64,000 nt of DNA from Neisseria sp. Marseille-Q6792 (GCF_943181435.1 NZ_OW969598.1:992001-1056000); one strand, 5' to 3'. Shown: positions 1-9,625, counted from the first letter of the stretch. Program-made: numbers and translations. The notes: a model not told the origin generated them from the letters alone.

Positions 1-745
1 GCGCAGGCGGGAATCCAGACCTTAGAACAACGGCAATATTCAAAGGTTAGCTGAAAATTTAGAGATTCTAGATTCCCGTTTTCACGGGAATGACGAAAAG
101 TGGCGGGAATCCAGACCGTCGGGTAGCAGCAATATTCAAAAACCCGTCATTCCCGCGCAGGCGGGAATCTAGACCTTCGGGCGACGGCAATATTCAAAGA
201 TTATCTGAAAGTTTGAGATTCTAGATTCCCGTTTTCACGGGAATGACGAAAAGTGGCGGGAATCCAGACCGTCGGGTAGCAGCAATATTCAAAAACCCGT
301 CATTCCCGCGCAGGCGGGAATCCAGACCTTGGAGCGGAGGAAATATTCAAAGGTTGGCTGAAGCTTTAGAGATTCTAGATTCCCGTTTTCACGGGAATGA
401 CGAAGTTTCAGACGGCATCGTCCACCGCCGTCATTCCCATCTCGGACTGTCGGACAGCGGCAGTTTTTAAAGGTTATAAAAGCCCCGTCATTCCCGCGCA
501 GGCGGGAATCCAGACCTTAGAACAACAGCAATATTCAAAGGTTAGCTGAAGCTTTAGAGATTCTAGATTCCCGCTTTCGCGGGAATGACGAAAAGTGGCG
601 GGAATCCAGACCTTGGGATAGCGGCAATATTCAAAAACCCGTCATTCCCGCGCAGGCGGGAATCCAGACCATTGGATAGCGGCAATATTCAAAGATTATC
701 TGAAAGTTTGAGATTCTAGATTCCCGCTTTTGCGGGAATGACGAA
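1..745. repeat. dRS3 array (neisserial intergenic mosaic element)
   Basis: Nine complete copies of the 20-base palindrome ATTCCC-N8-GGGAAT (dRS3) start at 72, 149, 225, 302, 379, 490, 567, 644 and 720, and the window opens inside a further copy. They alternate with two kinds of spacer (one containing GGCAATATTCAAA, one ending GATTCTAGATTCCC). This is the NIME architecture known from meningococci. No credible gene lies inside. Known family facts: dRS3 is a target for filamentous Nf-type prophage insertion and for recombination next to surface-protein genes, which fits the autotransporter that follows. Confidence 0.93.
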
Positions 746-787
746 GAGTGTGGAAATAACGAAAAGTCGTGATAACGGCGTGCGCGG

Positions 788-799
788 ATGCCGTCTGAA
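788..799 (+). other. DNA uptake sequence (AT-DUS), single copy
   Basis: ATGCCGTCTGAA, the 12-base uptake signal bound by the pilin ComP during neisserial transformation. It lies just downstream of the autotransporter gene and is not paired. Confidence 0.9.
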
Positions 800-850
800 A
801 CTCCGTCCCCCGCCCCAACAAAAAAACCGCCCCAATCAACAAATCCCCCC

Positions 851-894
851 GACAAAAAAACAATCCGGAACGCGTCTGACCGTTCCGGATTGTT
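851..894 (-). terminator. Rho-independent terminator of the autotransporter gene
   Basis: A perfect 14-bp stem (859-872 with 881-894) closes an 8-base loop. On the minus strand it is followed by seven T (853-859 read backwards). It sits 19 bases past the autotransporter stop codon. Confidence 0.85.
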
Positions 895-912
895 TTCAGG
901 CGCATCCGCGCA

Positions 913-3855
913 TCAGAACATACTGCGCACGCCCATATTGACCTGCCAATTCTGACGCATCTTGTGCATCGAAGACCTTTGCGCCTCAAAATAAAGCTGC
1001 CGTCCGTTTTCGGCATTGCGGCGCACCACGCCCAAGCCGTATTCCAACCAGCCGCCCCGGTGTTTGAATTCCTCCACGGCAGAGCCGTTGAACCTGTGGC
1101 GGATCGTGCCGATAAACTCGCGTTTGTACATCAGCTTGCCGTAGATATTCAGCCTGCCGCCGTCCAAACCGTCCACGCCCGCCCGAAAGCCGAACCGCCC
1201 CATCAGGCTGCGGAAATTGTCCGTCTCAGTAGACAGCCCGTTTGACAGCGAAAAGCCGTAGCCGCGCGTAAACCAGTAAGACAACTGCCCTTCCGGCTGC
1301 CACCAATAGGTTTTGCCGCCGTCTTGTTTTTCCATCCGCCTGCCGACTTCGGCGGAAAGCATATAGGCATTCAGGCGCGCCTCGTTCGATTCGACCCGTT
1401 TACCGACGTAATTGGTCAACCCGTAGCTGCCCTTATATCGGGCGATGTTGGCGACCAAATCATAATAAGCCCTGCTTTTCCTGTTGAACCAGGTGGAATA
1501 AACGCCTGTCGCCCTGCCGTAGATTTTGCCGCTTCCGGCGTAGTCTTCGGAAGCGTAGGACGATTGGAGATGGCGGAACATCAGCCCTTTGTAATGAATC
1601 CATTTGTCGCCGAACCCCGTCCGGTTGAAGCCGCCGGCAAAGCCCCAATAGCGGTTGCCGTAACCGCCCACGCGGTAATCGCTGCTGCTGCCGACGAATT
1701 TTCCGCCGACGCGTTTGAGCCAGACATTGTTGTCTTTCTGCGGCGTTTCGTCGGCGTGGATTTCGCCCATACGCTGCACCAGCGTTTCATCGGAAACCGC
1801 GTTCAACTGATATAACGCCTCGCCGAAAAGGACGCTGCTCGATGCGCCAGGCGTCAGGGTGGCCGGGTAGAGGTAGAAGTCCCGCTTACCGTCTGCGGAA
1901 ATATTGACATTTTTGGAAGCACCCGACTCGCCCAAGGTAAAACACCATCCTCCCTGTTCCGTACAGCGGACATTCAATTTGTATGATGCTTTATTGTCTT
2001 CTTGATTGCCCTTGTTTTCGACCAGTTTCAAAAATTCCCTGCCCGTCGTTTTTGCCTTGGCATCGTCCGTATATTCGATGATGTGCGTCCCTTCGCTGCC
2101 TTTTCGGGTAATCAGCTTGTCCGATTCGCCTTTGACGATGTCGCCATACATTTTGAACACGCCGCCATCGCCCTTGAGCTTGCTCACAGACACTTTGACG
2201 AATTTATTGCTGTTGCTAAATTCGACCTGCGCGTCTTCCGACAAATCCAACTCTTTCAGCATTGAATCATTGGTAACCCTCCAGCGCGCGCCGTTGCTCA
2301 TTTTGAGGTTGACGGTATTTTTTGTTTTGTCGTCGATAATGCTGTCTTTAAGCCAACCGTTTTCATCGAAGAAATCTTCAGATCTTTTGATTTCTTCTTC
2401 GAGTACCGTAACCTTTTCTGTGTAGCGTTCTTTTATATATTCTATTTGATTTTTTTTGGTCTGAATGCTCTTTTCTTTCAGTTTTACTTGTCTTTCTAGT
2501 TCTTTTCTTTCACTTTGTTTGTCATTTTCACCTAATTCAGCCAATTTTTTATTTAGTTCAGCCAATTCTTTATTTAGCGCATCCAATTCTTTATTTCGTT
2601 TATTCAAATTTTCATTTTGCCTGGGCAATTGTTTCCGTATTGAATCCAGCAGTTTCTTTTTCTTTTCAATCGACTCTGTATCGGGGGCTAATTCATATCC
2701 GTCCGCATCCACGGTTACGGAGAACATATCTTTCCCTTTGGCAAAGCTCTTTTTCCCGATATGGGCTTCCCCTTCAAAATAAGAATCTTTGTTGGCGAGG
2801 TTTACGCTCACGCTGCCGCCGTTGTAGGCGAAAATATCGCCTTTGATTTTGACAACCTTGTCTTCCCCGCCGACAATCTCGACTTTGCTGTTTTTCCCGT
2901 CAATCGCAAACGCGCTGCCTATACTTTTGGGTCTGCCTTGCCCGTCATAAACCGGCGTTGCAACGATATCGACATTCCCACGGAAAATCGCTTCCATTTT
3001 GGAGCCTTCCGGAATCTGCTTCTTATGGCCGACTCTTCTGCTTGAATAGAAGCCAAAACCGTTGTTTTCCGCCTCTTCCTGTCCGTTCCTATCGATTTTA
3101 ATGTTTACATCGCCCTTGAACTCCATCGTGGTGATGCTTGGAGAAGCGTTGTTGAGGTTGATGCCTGATTTATAATAGTGGTTGGCGGTAATGCCTTGTC
3201 CTCTCTCTTTTCCTGATTTGATGTTGATATTCAGCGTCGAGCCTTCTTCGGAAACAAAACGATATTCTCCCACTTTTTCACCATTATTAAACAATAGGAT
3301 ACCGTCGTTACTAGAGTTGGCATTTGAGTCCGCATCTACATTGATGGTGTTGCGCCCTTTAAAGGTAAGCGTCGCCGGCGCCAAGCTTTCGGATTTACTC
3401 TTATCATCAGACAAAATGCCGACATTCGCGTTATGGGCGGCTATGGTTACGTTTTCAAAAGTAACGTTATTTTCGCCCTCATAGCTTTGATCCGCCAAGA
3501 TCACCGCGCCGATATGATTCGGATTCAATGTGTACCTGTAACCTTTTTTATTTATATTTTCTCCAATCGAGTTATTGTCAATCGTCGGCGAGGCATCGGC
3601 AGAGCCGTCTGCCAATTTGCCTTTTATCGTAATGTTATTCGTACCGCCGTTAGCGGCAATGATAAGGGAATTTAAGGGTTTGACTTCGGTTTCGCCATCG
3701 TAGGTGTAGTTGTTCTCTTGCCCTCCTTGTGCGAGGACGAGGGTGTATTTGTCTTCTTTAACGATTGTTCCTTTATTTACGTCCGCCCCTTGAGCGTGCA
3801 TAGAAGCGGCCGCGAAGCCAAGTAAGATGCATTGAACTGTCTTCTTTTGTTTCAT
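913..3855 (-). CDS. Autotransporter (type Va) outer membrane protein with coiled-coil passenger
   Basis: 980 aa. Residues 1-23 form a signal peptide (basic start, hydrophobic core, cleavage near AQG-AD). The passenger is rich in Asn, Gly and short beta-strand patterns, as in a beta-helix. Roughly residues 390-495 are a Lys/Glu/Leu/Asn-rich coiled coil (heptad-like NKELDALNKELAELNKKL). The last ~265 residues, from NNVWLKRVGG to the terminal Phe, are a pertactin-type beta-barrel with alternating aromatic strands. No serine-protease GDSG motif is visible, so an adhesin or biofilm role is more likely than a protease; this is inference. I do not recognise it as App, NalP, MspA or IgA protease; it could belong to the AutA/AutB kind. 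The gene is intact, has a weak SD (GGA) and sits alone between a terminator and a poly-A tract. Confidence 0.85.
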   Translation of the reverse strand: MKQKKTVQCILLGFAAASMHAQGADVNKGTIVKEDKYTLVLAQGGQENNYTYDGETEVKPLNSLIIAANGGTNNITIKGKLADGSADASPTIDNNSIGENINKKGYRYTLNPNHIGAVILADQSYEGENNVTFENVTIAAHNANVGILSDDKSKSESLAPATLTFKGRNTINVDADSNANSSNDGILLFNNGEKVGEYRFVSEEGSTLNINIKSGKERGQGITANHYYKSGINLNNASPSITTMEFKGDVNIKIDRNGQEEAENNGFGFYSSRRVGHKKQIPEGSKMEAIFRGNVDIVATPVYDGQGRPKSIGSAFAIDGKNSKVEIVGGEDKVVKIKGDIFAYNGGSVSVNLANKDSYFEGEAHIGKKSFAKGKDMFSVTVDADGYELAPDTESIEKKKKLLDSIRKQLPRQNENLNKRNKELDALNKELAELNKKLAELGENDKQSERKELERQVKLKEKSIQTKKNQIEYIKERYTEKVTVLEEEIKRSEDFFDENGWLKDSIIDDKTKNTVNLKMSNGARWRVTNDSMLKELDLSEDAQVEFSNSNKFVKVSVSKLKGDGGVFKMYGDIVKGESDKLITRKGSEGTHIIEYTDDAKAKTTGREFLKLVENKGNQEDNKASYKLNVRCTEQGGWCFTLGESGASKNVNISADGKRDFYLYPATLTPGASSSVLFGEALYQLNAVSDETLVQRMGEIHADETPQKDNNVWLKRVGGKFVGSSSDYRVGGYGNRYWGFAGGFNRTGFGDKWIHYKGLMFRHLQSSYASEDYAGSGKIYGRATGVYSTWFNRKSRAYYDLVANIARYKGSYGLTNYVGKRVESNEARLNAYMLSAEVGRRMEKQDGGKTYWWQPEGQLSYWFTRGYGFSLSNGLSTETDNFRSLMGRFGFRAGVDGLDGGRLNIYGKLMYKREFIGTIRHRFNGSAVEEFKHRGGWLEYGLGVVRRNAENGRQLYFEAQRSSMHKMRQNWQVNMGVRSMF

Positions 3856-3889
3856 TAGTTTTCCATTTTGCGAGTATATAATTTTTATT

Positions 3890-3952
<63 letters not shown>

Positions 3953-4034
3953 TTAATTTGTTGATATTTATATATTTTATATATAAAAATTAGCGGAAGT
4001 TTACATTTTTTGCCGTTGATTTTACGCAATAGGC

Positions 4035-4062
4035 TTGACAAGTTTCCGAAGCCTTGTAAAAT
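4035..4062 (+). promoter_or_regulatory. tRNA-Glu promoter
   Basis: Consensus -35 TTGACA (4035-4040), 16-base spacer, -10 TAAAAT (4057-4062), ending 13 bases before the mature tRNA 5' end. Confidence 0.8.
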
Positions 4063-4075
4063 AGCGCACCTTCAC

Positions 4076-4151
4076 GCGCCCATCGTCTAGAGGCCTAGGA
4101 CACTGCCCTTTCACGGCGGCAACCGGGGTTCGAATCCCCGTGGGCGTGCCA
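4076..4151 (+). tRNA. tRNA-Glu (anticodon TTC)
   Basis: A full cloverleaf can be drawn. The acceptor GCGCCCA pairs with TGGGCGT (one G-U), the anticodon loop CTTTCAC holds TTC at 4110-4112, the T loop is GTTCGAAT, and an encoded CCA ends the gene. It has its own promoter and terminator, so it is a single-gene unit. Confidence 0.96.
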
Positions 4152-4156
4152 ATTCA

Positions 4157-4187
4157 AAAACCTGCTTGTTTCAAGCAGGTTTTTTTA
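4157..4187 (+). terminator. Terminator of tRNA-Glu
   Basis: Ten-base stem AACCTGCTTG / CAAGCAGGTT with a three-base loop, followed by a run of T. Confidence 0.9.
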
Positions 4188-4194
4188 TTATGAG

Positions 4195-4885
4195 TTGTCA
4201 TTCTCGCAATTTTTCGTCATTCCCGCAATTTTTCGTCATTCCCGTGAAAACGGGAATCTAGAGCGTAAGGTTGAAGAAACCGTTTTATCCAATAAATTTC
4301 CGTGCCGACAGGTCTGGATTCCCACTTTCGTGGGAATGACGGTGGGCAGATGCCGTCTGAAACTTCATCATTCCTGCAATTTTTCGTCATTCCCGTAACC
4401 CTTCGTCATTCCCGCGAAAGCGGGAATCTAGAACTTCTGAATTTTCAGACGACTTTTGAATATTGCCGCCGCCCCGAAGGGCTGGATTCCCGCCTGCGCG
4501 GGAATGACGATTTGGAAATTACCCGAAACCCAAAAACAACTGAAACCGAACACACTGGATTCCCGCCTGCGCGGGAATGACGGGGCGGGGCGATGCCGTC
4601 TGAAACTACGTCATTCCCACAACCCTTCGTCATTCCCGCGAAAGCGGGAATCTAGAACTTCTGAATTTTCAGACGACTTTTGAATATTGCCGCCGCCCCA
4701 AGGGCTAGATTCCCACTTTCGTGGGAATGACGGGGCGGGGCGATGCCGTCTGAAACTCCGTCATTTCCGCAGCTCTTCGTCCTTCCCACAAAAGCGGGAA
4801 TCTAGAACCTCTGAATTTTCAGATAACCTTTGAATATTACCGCTGCCCAATGGTTTGGATTCCCACTTTCGTGGGAATGACGGTG
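4195..4885. repeat. dRS3 array (NIME)
   Basis: About eight copies of ATTCCC-N8-GGGAAT (first at 4238-4257; core variants GTGAAAAC, ACTTTCGT, GCGAAAGC, GCCTGCGC) with mosaic spacers and several uptake sequences (ATGCCGTCTGAAA). No gene is seen. Confidence 0.9.
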
Positions 4886-4903
4886 GGACGATGCCGTCTG
4901 AAG

Positions 4904-4994
4904 CGGTGGGCTGAAGCCCACCCTACCATTGTTTCCGCTTCCATACCGCTTGGTGGTATTTTCTTTATATCGTAGGGTGGGCTTCAGCCCACCG
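4904..4994. repeat. Large inverted repeat of the GTGGGCTGAAGCCCACC type
   Basis: A 23-base unit, itself partly palindromic (GGTGGGCTGAAGCCCACC), at 4904-4926 is repeated in inverted orientation at 4972-4994 around 45 bases, giving a possible long hairpin. A third copy in the first orientation lies at 5175-5196 with a partial duplicate after it. It may be a small non-autonomous repeat. Confidence 0.7.
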
Positions 4995-5358
4995 TTTTTA
5001 CCGTTTCCACCAATCCCGCCGTTTCCACCCAAACCGATAAATGTAACCCCGCATCCGAAGGCATCGGGAAACCGAGGATTGGAGTAGGCAGGAACGTCCG
5101 CCTGACGCGGTTTCCGAAATGGCGGTATTGGCGGGGGCGGTGGGAGTTGGTTGGGTTAATTGGGTGGCGGGAGTGGTGGGCTGAAGCCCACCCTACAGCC
5201 CACCCTACGATGCCCCCCGCCGCCCTGCCCTGTGCCTTGTCCTGCAATACGACATATAATGCACCACAAACCCCGCGCTGCGGTTTTCAGACGGCATCGC
5301 TGTGCTTTTTTTACAGGCAGTAGCCCTTTTTATCGGACGCAATATTAAGGAGGAACAA
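4995..5358. other. Intergenic stretch before thiD
   Basis: No gene with coding character. It holds the third copy of the GTGGGCTGAAGCCCACC repeat (5175-5196), an uptake sequence near 5287 and the thiD ribosome-binding site AAGGAGGAAC (5347-5356). Confidence 0.6.
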
Positions 5359-6165
5359 ATGAAAAGCTCTTTTGTGCAAACGCTTACCATCGCCGGTTCG
5401 GATTCGGGCGGCGGTGCGGGCATTCAGGCGGATTTGAAAACGTTTCAGATGCGCGGCGTGTTCGGAACGTGCGTCATCACCGCCGTTACCGCGCAAAATA
5501 CCTTGGGCGTGTCGGCGGTTCATCTCGTCCCGACCGAAACCATCACCGCGCAAATCCAAGCAATCAGGGAAGACTTCGACATCCGCGCCTACAAAATCGG
5601 TATGCTCGGTACGGCGGAAATCATCGAATGCGTTGCCGACAAGCTGAAACACTGCAGCTTCGGCAGGCGCGTACTCGACCCTGTGATGATTGCCAAAGGC
5701 GGTGCGCCGCTGTTGCAGGATTCCGCCGTTACAGCACTGACGCGCCTGCTGCTTCCCGATACGGATGTATTGACCCCCAACCTGCCCGAAGCGGAAGCCC
5801 TGACCGGCGTGCATATCGAAAGCCGTAAAGATGCGGAACGTGCGGCAAAAATCCTGCTTGATTACGGTGTCAAAAATGTCGTTATCAAAGGCGGACATTT
5901 GAACGGCAGTGCAAGCGGACGCTGCACGGATTGGCTGTTTACGCAAAATGAAACGCTGGAATTGGACAGCCCGCGCTTTCCGACCGCCCACACGCACGGC
6001 ACAGGCTGCACGTTTTCTGCCTGCATTACCGCCGAGTTGGCAAAAGGCTCGGACGTTTGCGAAGCCGTACAGACTGCCAAGTCCTACATTACGGCGGCAA
6101 TCTCAAACCCTTTGGAAATCGGTGCGGGACACGGGCCGGTCAATCATTGGGCGTATCGGGACTAA
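5359..6165 (+). CDS. thiD: Hydroxymethylpyrimidine / phosphomethylpyrimidine kinase
   Basis: 268 aa cytoplasmic ribokinase-family enzyme that phosphorylates HMP and HMP-P in thiamine biosynthesis. The N-terminus reads TIAGSDSGGGAGIQADLKTF, the signature of the family, and the C-terminal anion hole THGTGCTFSA carries the catalytic Asp/Gly region. The full family length is present. The start at MKSSF was chosen because a strong SD (AAGGAGG) lies 3 bases before it; the frame is open 19 codons further upstream, without an SD. The gene stands alone and converges with tehB at a DUS-type terminator. No TPP riboswitch is visible upstream. Confidence 0.95.
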   Translation: MKSSFVQTLTIAGSDSGGGAGIQADLKTFQMRGVFGTCVITAVTAQNTLGVSAVHLVPTETITAQIQAIREDFDIRAYKIGMLGTAEIIECVADKLKHCSFGRRVLDPVMIAKGGAPLLQDSAVTALTRLLLPDTDVLTPNLPEAEALTGVHIESRKDAERAAKILLDYGVKNVVIKGGHLNGSASGRCTDWLFTQNETLELDSPRFPTAHTHGTGCTFSACITAELAKGSDVCEAVQTAKSYITAAISNPLEIGAGHGPVNHWAYRD

Positions 6166-6170
6166 CCGTA

Positions 6171-6209
6171 AAAATGCCGTCTGAAACAAAATGTTCAGAC
6201 GGCATTTTT
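6171..6209. terminator. Bidirectional DUS-hairpin terminator
   Basis: Inverted uptake sequences AAAATGCCGTCTGAA (6171-6185) and its complement (6194-6208), flanked by A and T runs, between convergent thiD and tehB. Confidence 0.88.
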
Positions 6210-6214
6210 GAGGA

Positions 6215-7084
6215 TTATTCAGGCTTTTTCGCCAGCATGGTTACAAATTTAAACCGTATCGGATTGCCGTTTTCGTCTTTGGCGTGCATCGCGCCCAATT
6301 CTTCTTTATATTCGACCAGCTCCCAATCCCGATAATAATCCTTCAGCTCCCCCTCTTTAAATTTGAAGGGGAACGGCATCGGACAAGGGAAATCCGCCGT
6401 ATCCATTGCCGATACAATCAAATTGTACCCGCCAGCCGCCGTATGCGCCTGCATATCGGCAATCACGTCGGGTACGCGCTGCGGCATCAAGAACATCAGC
6501 ACCACTGTTGCCACAATATAATCAAATTCGCCCTGTAAAGCGGCGGCGTTCAAATCATATTCCAGCGTGCGGACGTTCAAACCCTCTGCCTCTGCCAGCT
6601 CCGCCACGTTTGCCAAAGCAGCCGGATTGTGATCGACTGCAGTAACTTCAAATCCCTTCAAGCCGAGGAACAGCGCGTTGCGCCCCTGCCCGCAGCCCAT
6701 ATCCAACGCCCTGCCCGCCGGTACGGTATCCTGTGCCGCCGCGACCGCAGAATGCGTGGCACTCATGCCGTATTTTTTGTGAAAATAGTCTGCCGCCGCG
6801 CAATACATCGACAAGCGGATTTCGGCATCGTCCGTTTTCGGTTTGACCGAAAACACCTGCTGCGGCGCAAACACGCAATCGCCGCTTTCCGCCGACCAAA
6901 CCTCTGCCGCCCCGTCCTGCGTGCGGACTTCGACATCGCCCTGCAACACATTCAGGCAGACCCATTCCCCTTCCTCAGACGAATAACCCGACAACAAAAC
7001 TTCCGGCAGGTTTTCCACTTTCCATACGGGCATTTGCCCGAAACAAAACAACTCGCCACTTTGACCCACTATCCGCTCCTTCAT
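6215..7084 (-). CDS. tehB: TehB-like SAM-dependent methyltransferase
   Basis: About 289 aa. Residues 1-90 are a small cupin-like domain found in the long form of TehB. The rest is a class I methyltransferase with motif I ALDMGCGQGRNALFL, then VTAVDHNP (acidic end of strand 2) and a DYIVATVVLMFL motif. The family methylates tellurite/selenite with SAM and gives resistance in Haemophilus and Escherichia; the natural substrate is unclear. ATG at 7084 is used; a TTG two codons upstream is possible and neither has a good SD. It converges with thiD. Confidence 0.85.
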   Translation of the reverse strand: MKERIVGQSGELFCFGQMPVWKVENLPEVLLSGYSSEEGEWVCLNVLQGDVEVRTQDGAAEVWSAESGDCVFAPQQVFSVKPKTDDAEIRLSMYCAAADYFHKKYGMSATHSAVAAAQDTVPAGRALDMGCGQGRNALFLGLKGFEVTAVDHNPAALANVAELAEAEGLNVRTLEYDLNAAALQGEFDYIVATVVLMFLMPQRVPDVIADMQAHTAAGGYNLIVSAMDTADFPCPMPFPFKFKEGELKDYYRDWELVEYKEELGAMHAKDENGNPIRFKFVTMLAKKPE

Positions 7085-7197
7085 ATTCAAAAATAAAGTT
7101 GCACATTATATGCCTATTTCAATCCGCCGTAATCTTTCAGACGGCACGGCGCGCAAACCGCTTATAATCACGCCGGACACCACACAAAGGCACAATA

Positions 7198-7665
7198 ATG
7201 GATAAAACCGTTTACCTTTACACCGACGGCGCGTGCAAAGGCAATCCCGGCGCGGGCGGCTGGGGCGTATTAATGCGCTACGGCAGCCACGAAAAAGAAC
7301 TTTTCGGCGGCGAAGCGCAAACCACCAACAACCGTATGGAGCTGACCGCCGTTATCGAAGGGCTGAAATCGCTCAAACGCCGCTGCACCGTCATCATCTG
7401 CACCGACTCGCAATACGTCAAAAACGGTATGGAAAACTGGATACACGGCTGGAAGCGCAACGGCTGGAAAACCGCCGCCAAACAGCCCGTCAAAAACGAC
7501 GACTTGTGGAAAGAACTCGACGCGCTGGTCGGACGGCACCAAGTCAGCTGGACTTGGGTTAAAGGACACGCGGGACACGCGGAAAACGAACGCGCCGACG
7601 ATTTAGCAAACCGTGGCGCGGCGCAGTTTTCCCGACTGCCGCTCCGACAAGAAAATGCCGTCTGA
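7198..7665 (+). CDS. rnhA: Ribonuclease HI
   Basis: 155 aa. It cleaves RNA in RNA-DNA hybrids (R-loops, Okazaki primers). The four catalytic acids are seen: Asp in [11 protein letters not shown], Glu in NNRMELTAV, Asp in CTDSQYV and Asp in ENERADDLA. The basic handle (WKRNGWKT) marks the bacterial type I enzyme. The last codons (QENAV, then TGA) come from an uptake sequence overlapping the end of the gene, so the tail is about ten residues longer than usual for this enzyme. Confidence 0.96.
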   Translation: MDKTVYLYTDGACKGNPGAGGWGVLMRYGSHEKELFGGEAQTTNNRMELTAVIEGLKSLKRRCTVIICTDSQYVKNGMENWIHGWKRNGWKTAAKQPVKNDDLWKELDALVGRHQVSWTWVKGHAGHAENERADDLANRGAAQFSRLPLRQENAV

Positions 7666-7689
7666 AACCGCTAATGGGCTTTAGACGGC

Positions 7690-9205
7690 ATCGTCCTCCA
7701 GCGTCATTCCCGCGCAGGCGGGAATCCAGACCATCGAGCAACGGCAATATTCAAAAGCTGTCTGAAAATTTAAAAGTTCTAGATTCCCGTTTTCACGGGA
7801 ATGACGAAAAGTTGCGGACAGCAGAGGAATGACGAGGTTTCAGACGGCATCCGCCCACCCCGTCATTCCCGCGCAGGCGGGAATCCAGAACGTCGGGCAA
7901 CGGCAATATTCAAAAGCCGTCTGAAAATTTAAAAGTTCTAGATTCCCGCTTTCGCGGGAATGACGAAAAGTTGCAGGAATGACGGAGTTTCAGACGGCAT
8001 CCGCCCTCCCCGTCATTCCCGCGCAGGCGGGAATCTAAAAACCCAACGCTGCAAAAATTTATTTAGAAACAACTGAAACCGCTCTGCCGTCATTCCCGCG
8101 CAGGCGGGAATCCAGACCGTCGAGCAACGGCAATATTCAAAAGCTGTCTGAAAATTTAAAAGTTCTAGATTCCCGCTTTCGCGGGAATGACGAAGAGCTG
8201 CAGGAATGACAGAGTTTCAGACGGCATCCGCCCGCCCCATCATTCCCGCGAAAGCGGGAATCTAGAACATAAAATCTAAAGAAACCGTTTTACCCGATAA
8301 GTTTCTGTGCCGACAGACCTAGATTCCCGCCTGCGCGGGAATGACAGGATTTTAGGTTTCTGATTTTGGTTTTCTGTTTTTGAGGGAATGACGGGATTTG
8401 AGATTGCGGCATTTATCGGGAGCAACAGAAACCGCTCTACCGTCATTCCCACGCAGGCGGGAATCCAGAACGTCGGGCAACGGCAATATTCAAAAGCCGT
8501 CTGAAAATTTAAAAGTTCTAGATTCCCGTTTTCACGGGAATGACGAAAAGTTGCAGGAATGACGGAGTTTCAGACGGCATCCGCCCGCCCCGTCATTCCC
8601 GCGCAGGCGGGAATCCAGAACGTCGAGCAACGGCAATATTCAAAAGCCATCTGAAAATTTAAAAGTTCTAGATTCCCGCTTTCGCGGGAATGACGAAGAG
8701 CTGCGGGAATGACGGGATTTTAGGTTTCTGATTTTGGTTTTCTGTTTTTGAGGGAATGACGGGATTTGAGATTGCGGCATTTATCGGGAGCAACAGAAAC
8801 CGCTCTGCCGTCATTCCCGCGTAGGCGGGAATCCAGACCGTCGGGCAACGGCAATATTCAAAGATTATCTGAAAGTTTAGAGGTTCTAGATTCCCATTTT
8901 CACGGGAATGACGAAAAGTTGCGGACAGCAGAGGAATGACGAGGTTTCAGACGGCATTGGGGGCTTTGTCGGGCTTCAGACGGCATTGTTCTCCCGCCGT
9001 CATTCCCGCGAAAGCGGGAATCTAAAAACCCAACGCTGCAAAAATTTATTTAGAAACAACTGAAACCGCTCTGCCGTCATTCCCGCGCAGGCGGGAATCC
9101 AGACCGTCGAGCAACGGCAATATTCAAAAGCTGTCTGAAAATTTAAAAGTTCTAGATTCCCGCTTTTGCGGGAATGACGAAGAGCTGCGGGAATAACGGA
9201 CAATG
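7690..9205. repeat. Long dRS3 array (NIME), about 1.5 kb
   Basis: About eighteen dRS3 palindromes (ATTCCC-N8-GGGAAT, some degenerate) alternate with spacers such as GGCAATATTCAAAAGC, AATTTAAAAGTTCTAG and a longer unit with GCGGCATTTATCGGGAGCAA seen twice (near 8405 and 8770). Uptake sequences are scattered through it. Larger blocks are duplicated in tandem, e.g. around 7860-7975 and 8580-8700. No coding region is supported. Confidence 0.92.
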
Positions 9206-9240
9206 GGCATCAGGCGGCATCTCTTGCCTGCCGCTAAAAC

Positions 9241-9469
9241 AGTTTGCCGCATCACTGTTCAAATGCGTCCGATATGTTTCAACACACAGGACGACACATA
9301 AAGCACCGCCCTATGTGTCGTCCTGATTTGGAAGGGGTTACACCCCCCTCCCAAATAAAGTCTGATCCTGCCGCCCCGAAGGACAGATGTCCGAGTGGCG
9401 GGGTTTCAACCGAAAAGGAAACACGATGAAGTGGTACAATTAGCGGCAATGCGGACAGACAAATTAAAC
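9241..9469. other. Structured intergenic region without a gene
   Basis: A perfect 13-bp hairpin (9288-9300 with 9312-9324, 11-base loop) is followed by a G/C-rich stretch. This includes GGACAGATGTCCGAGTGG (near 9382), which looks like the 5' end of a tRNA-Ser. The rest of that tRNA is absent. Function unknown. Confidence 0.45.
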
Positions 9470-9625
9470 TATAGTGGATTAACTTTAAACCAGTACTGCG
9501 TTGCCTCGCCTTAGCTCAAAGAGAACGATTCTCTAAGGTGCTCAAGCACCAAGTGAATCGGTTCCGTACTATTTGTACTGTCTGCGGCTTCGTCGCCTTG
9601 TCCTGATTTTTGTTAATCCACTATA
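9470..9625. mobile_element. Correia element, full length (156 bp)
   Basis: Inverted ends TATAGTGGATTAAC / GTTAATCCACTATA enclose the usual interior (CCTTGTC, GCGACGAAGCCGCAGAC read in reverse) plus the extra ~50 bases (AGCTCAAAGAGAACG...) that in full-size copies hold the IHF site. The TA at each end fits the target duplication. It lies 48 bases before the HIT gene and may supply its promoter, as known for other copies. Confidence 0.95.

Noticed and set aside
9374-9440. 6S RNA or another known structured RNA in the gap before the Correia element
   Set aside because: A few short similarities (GACGACACA, GGGGTTACA) but the secondary structure of 6S or RNase P cannot be drawn.
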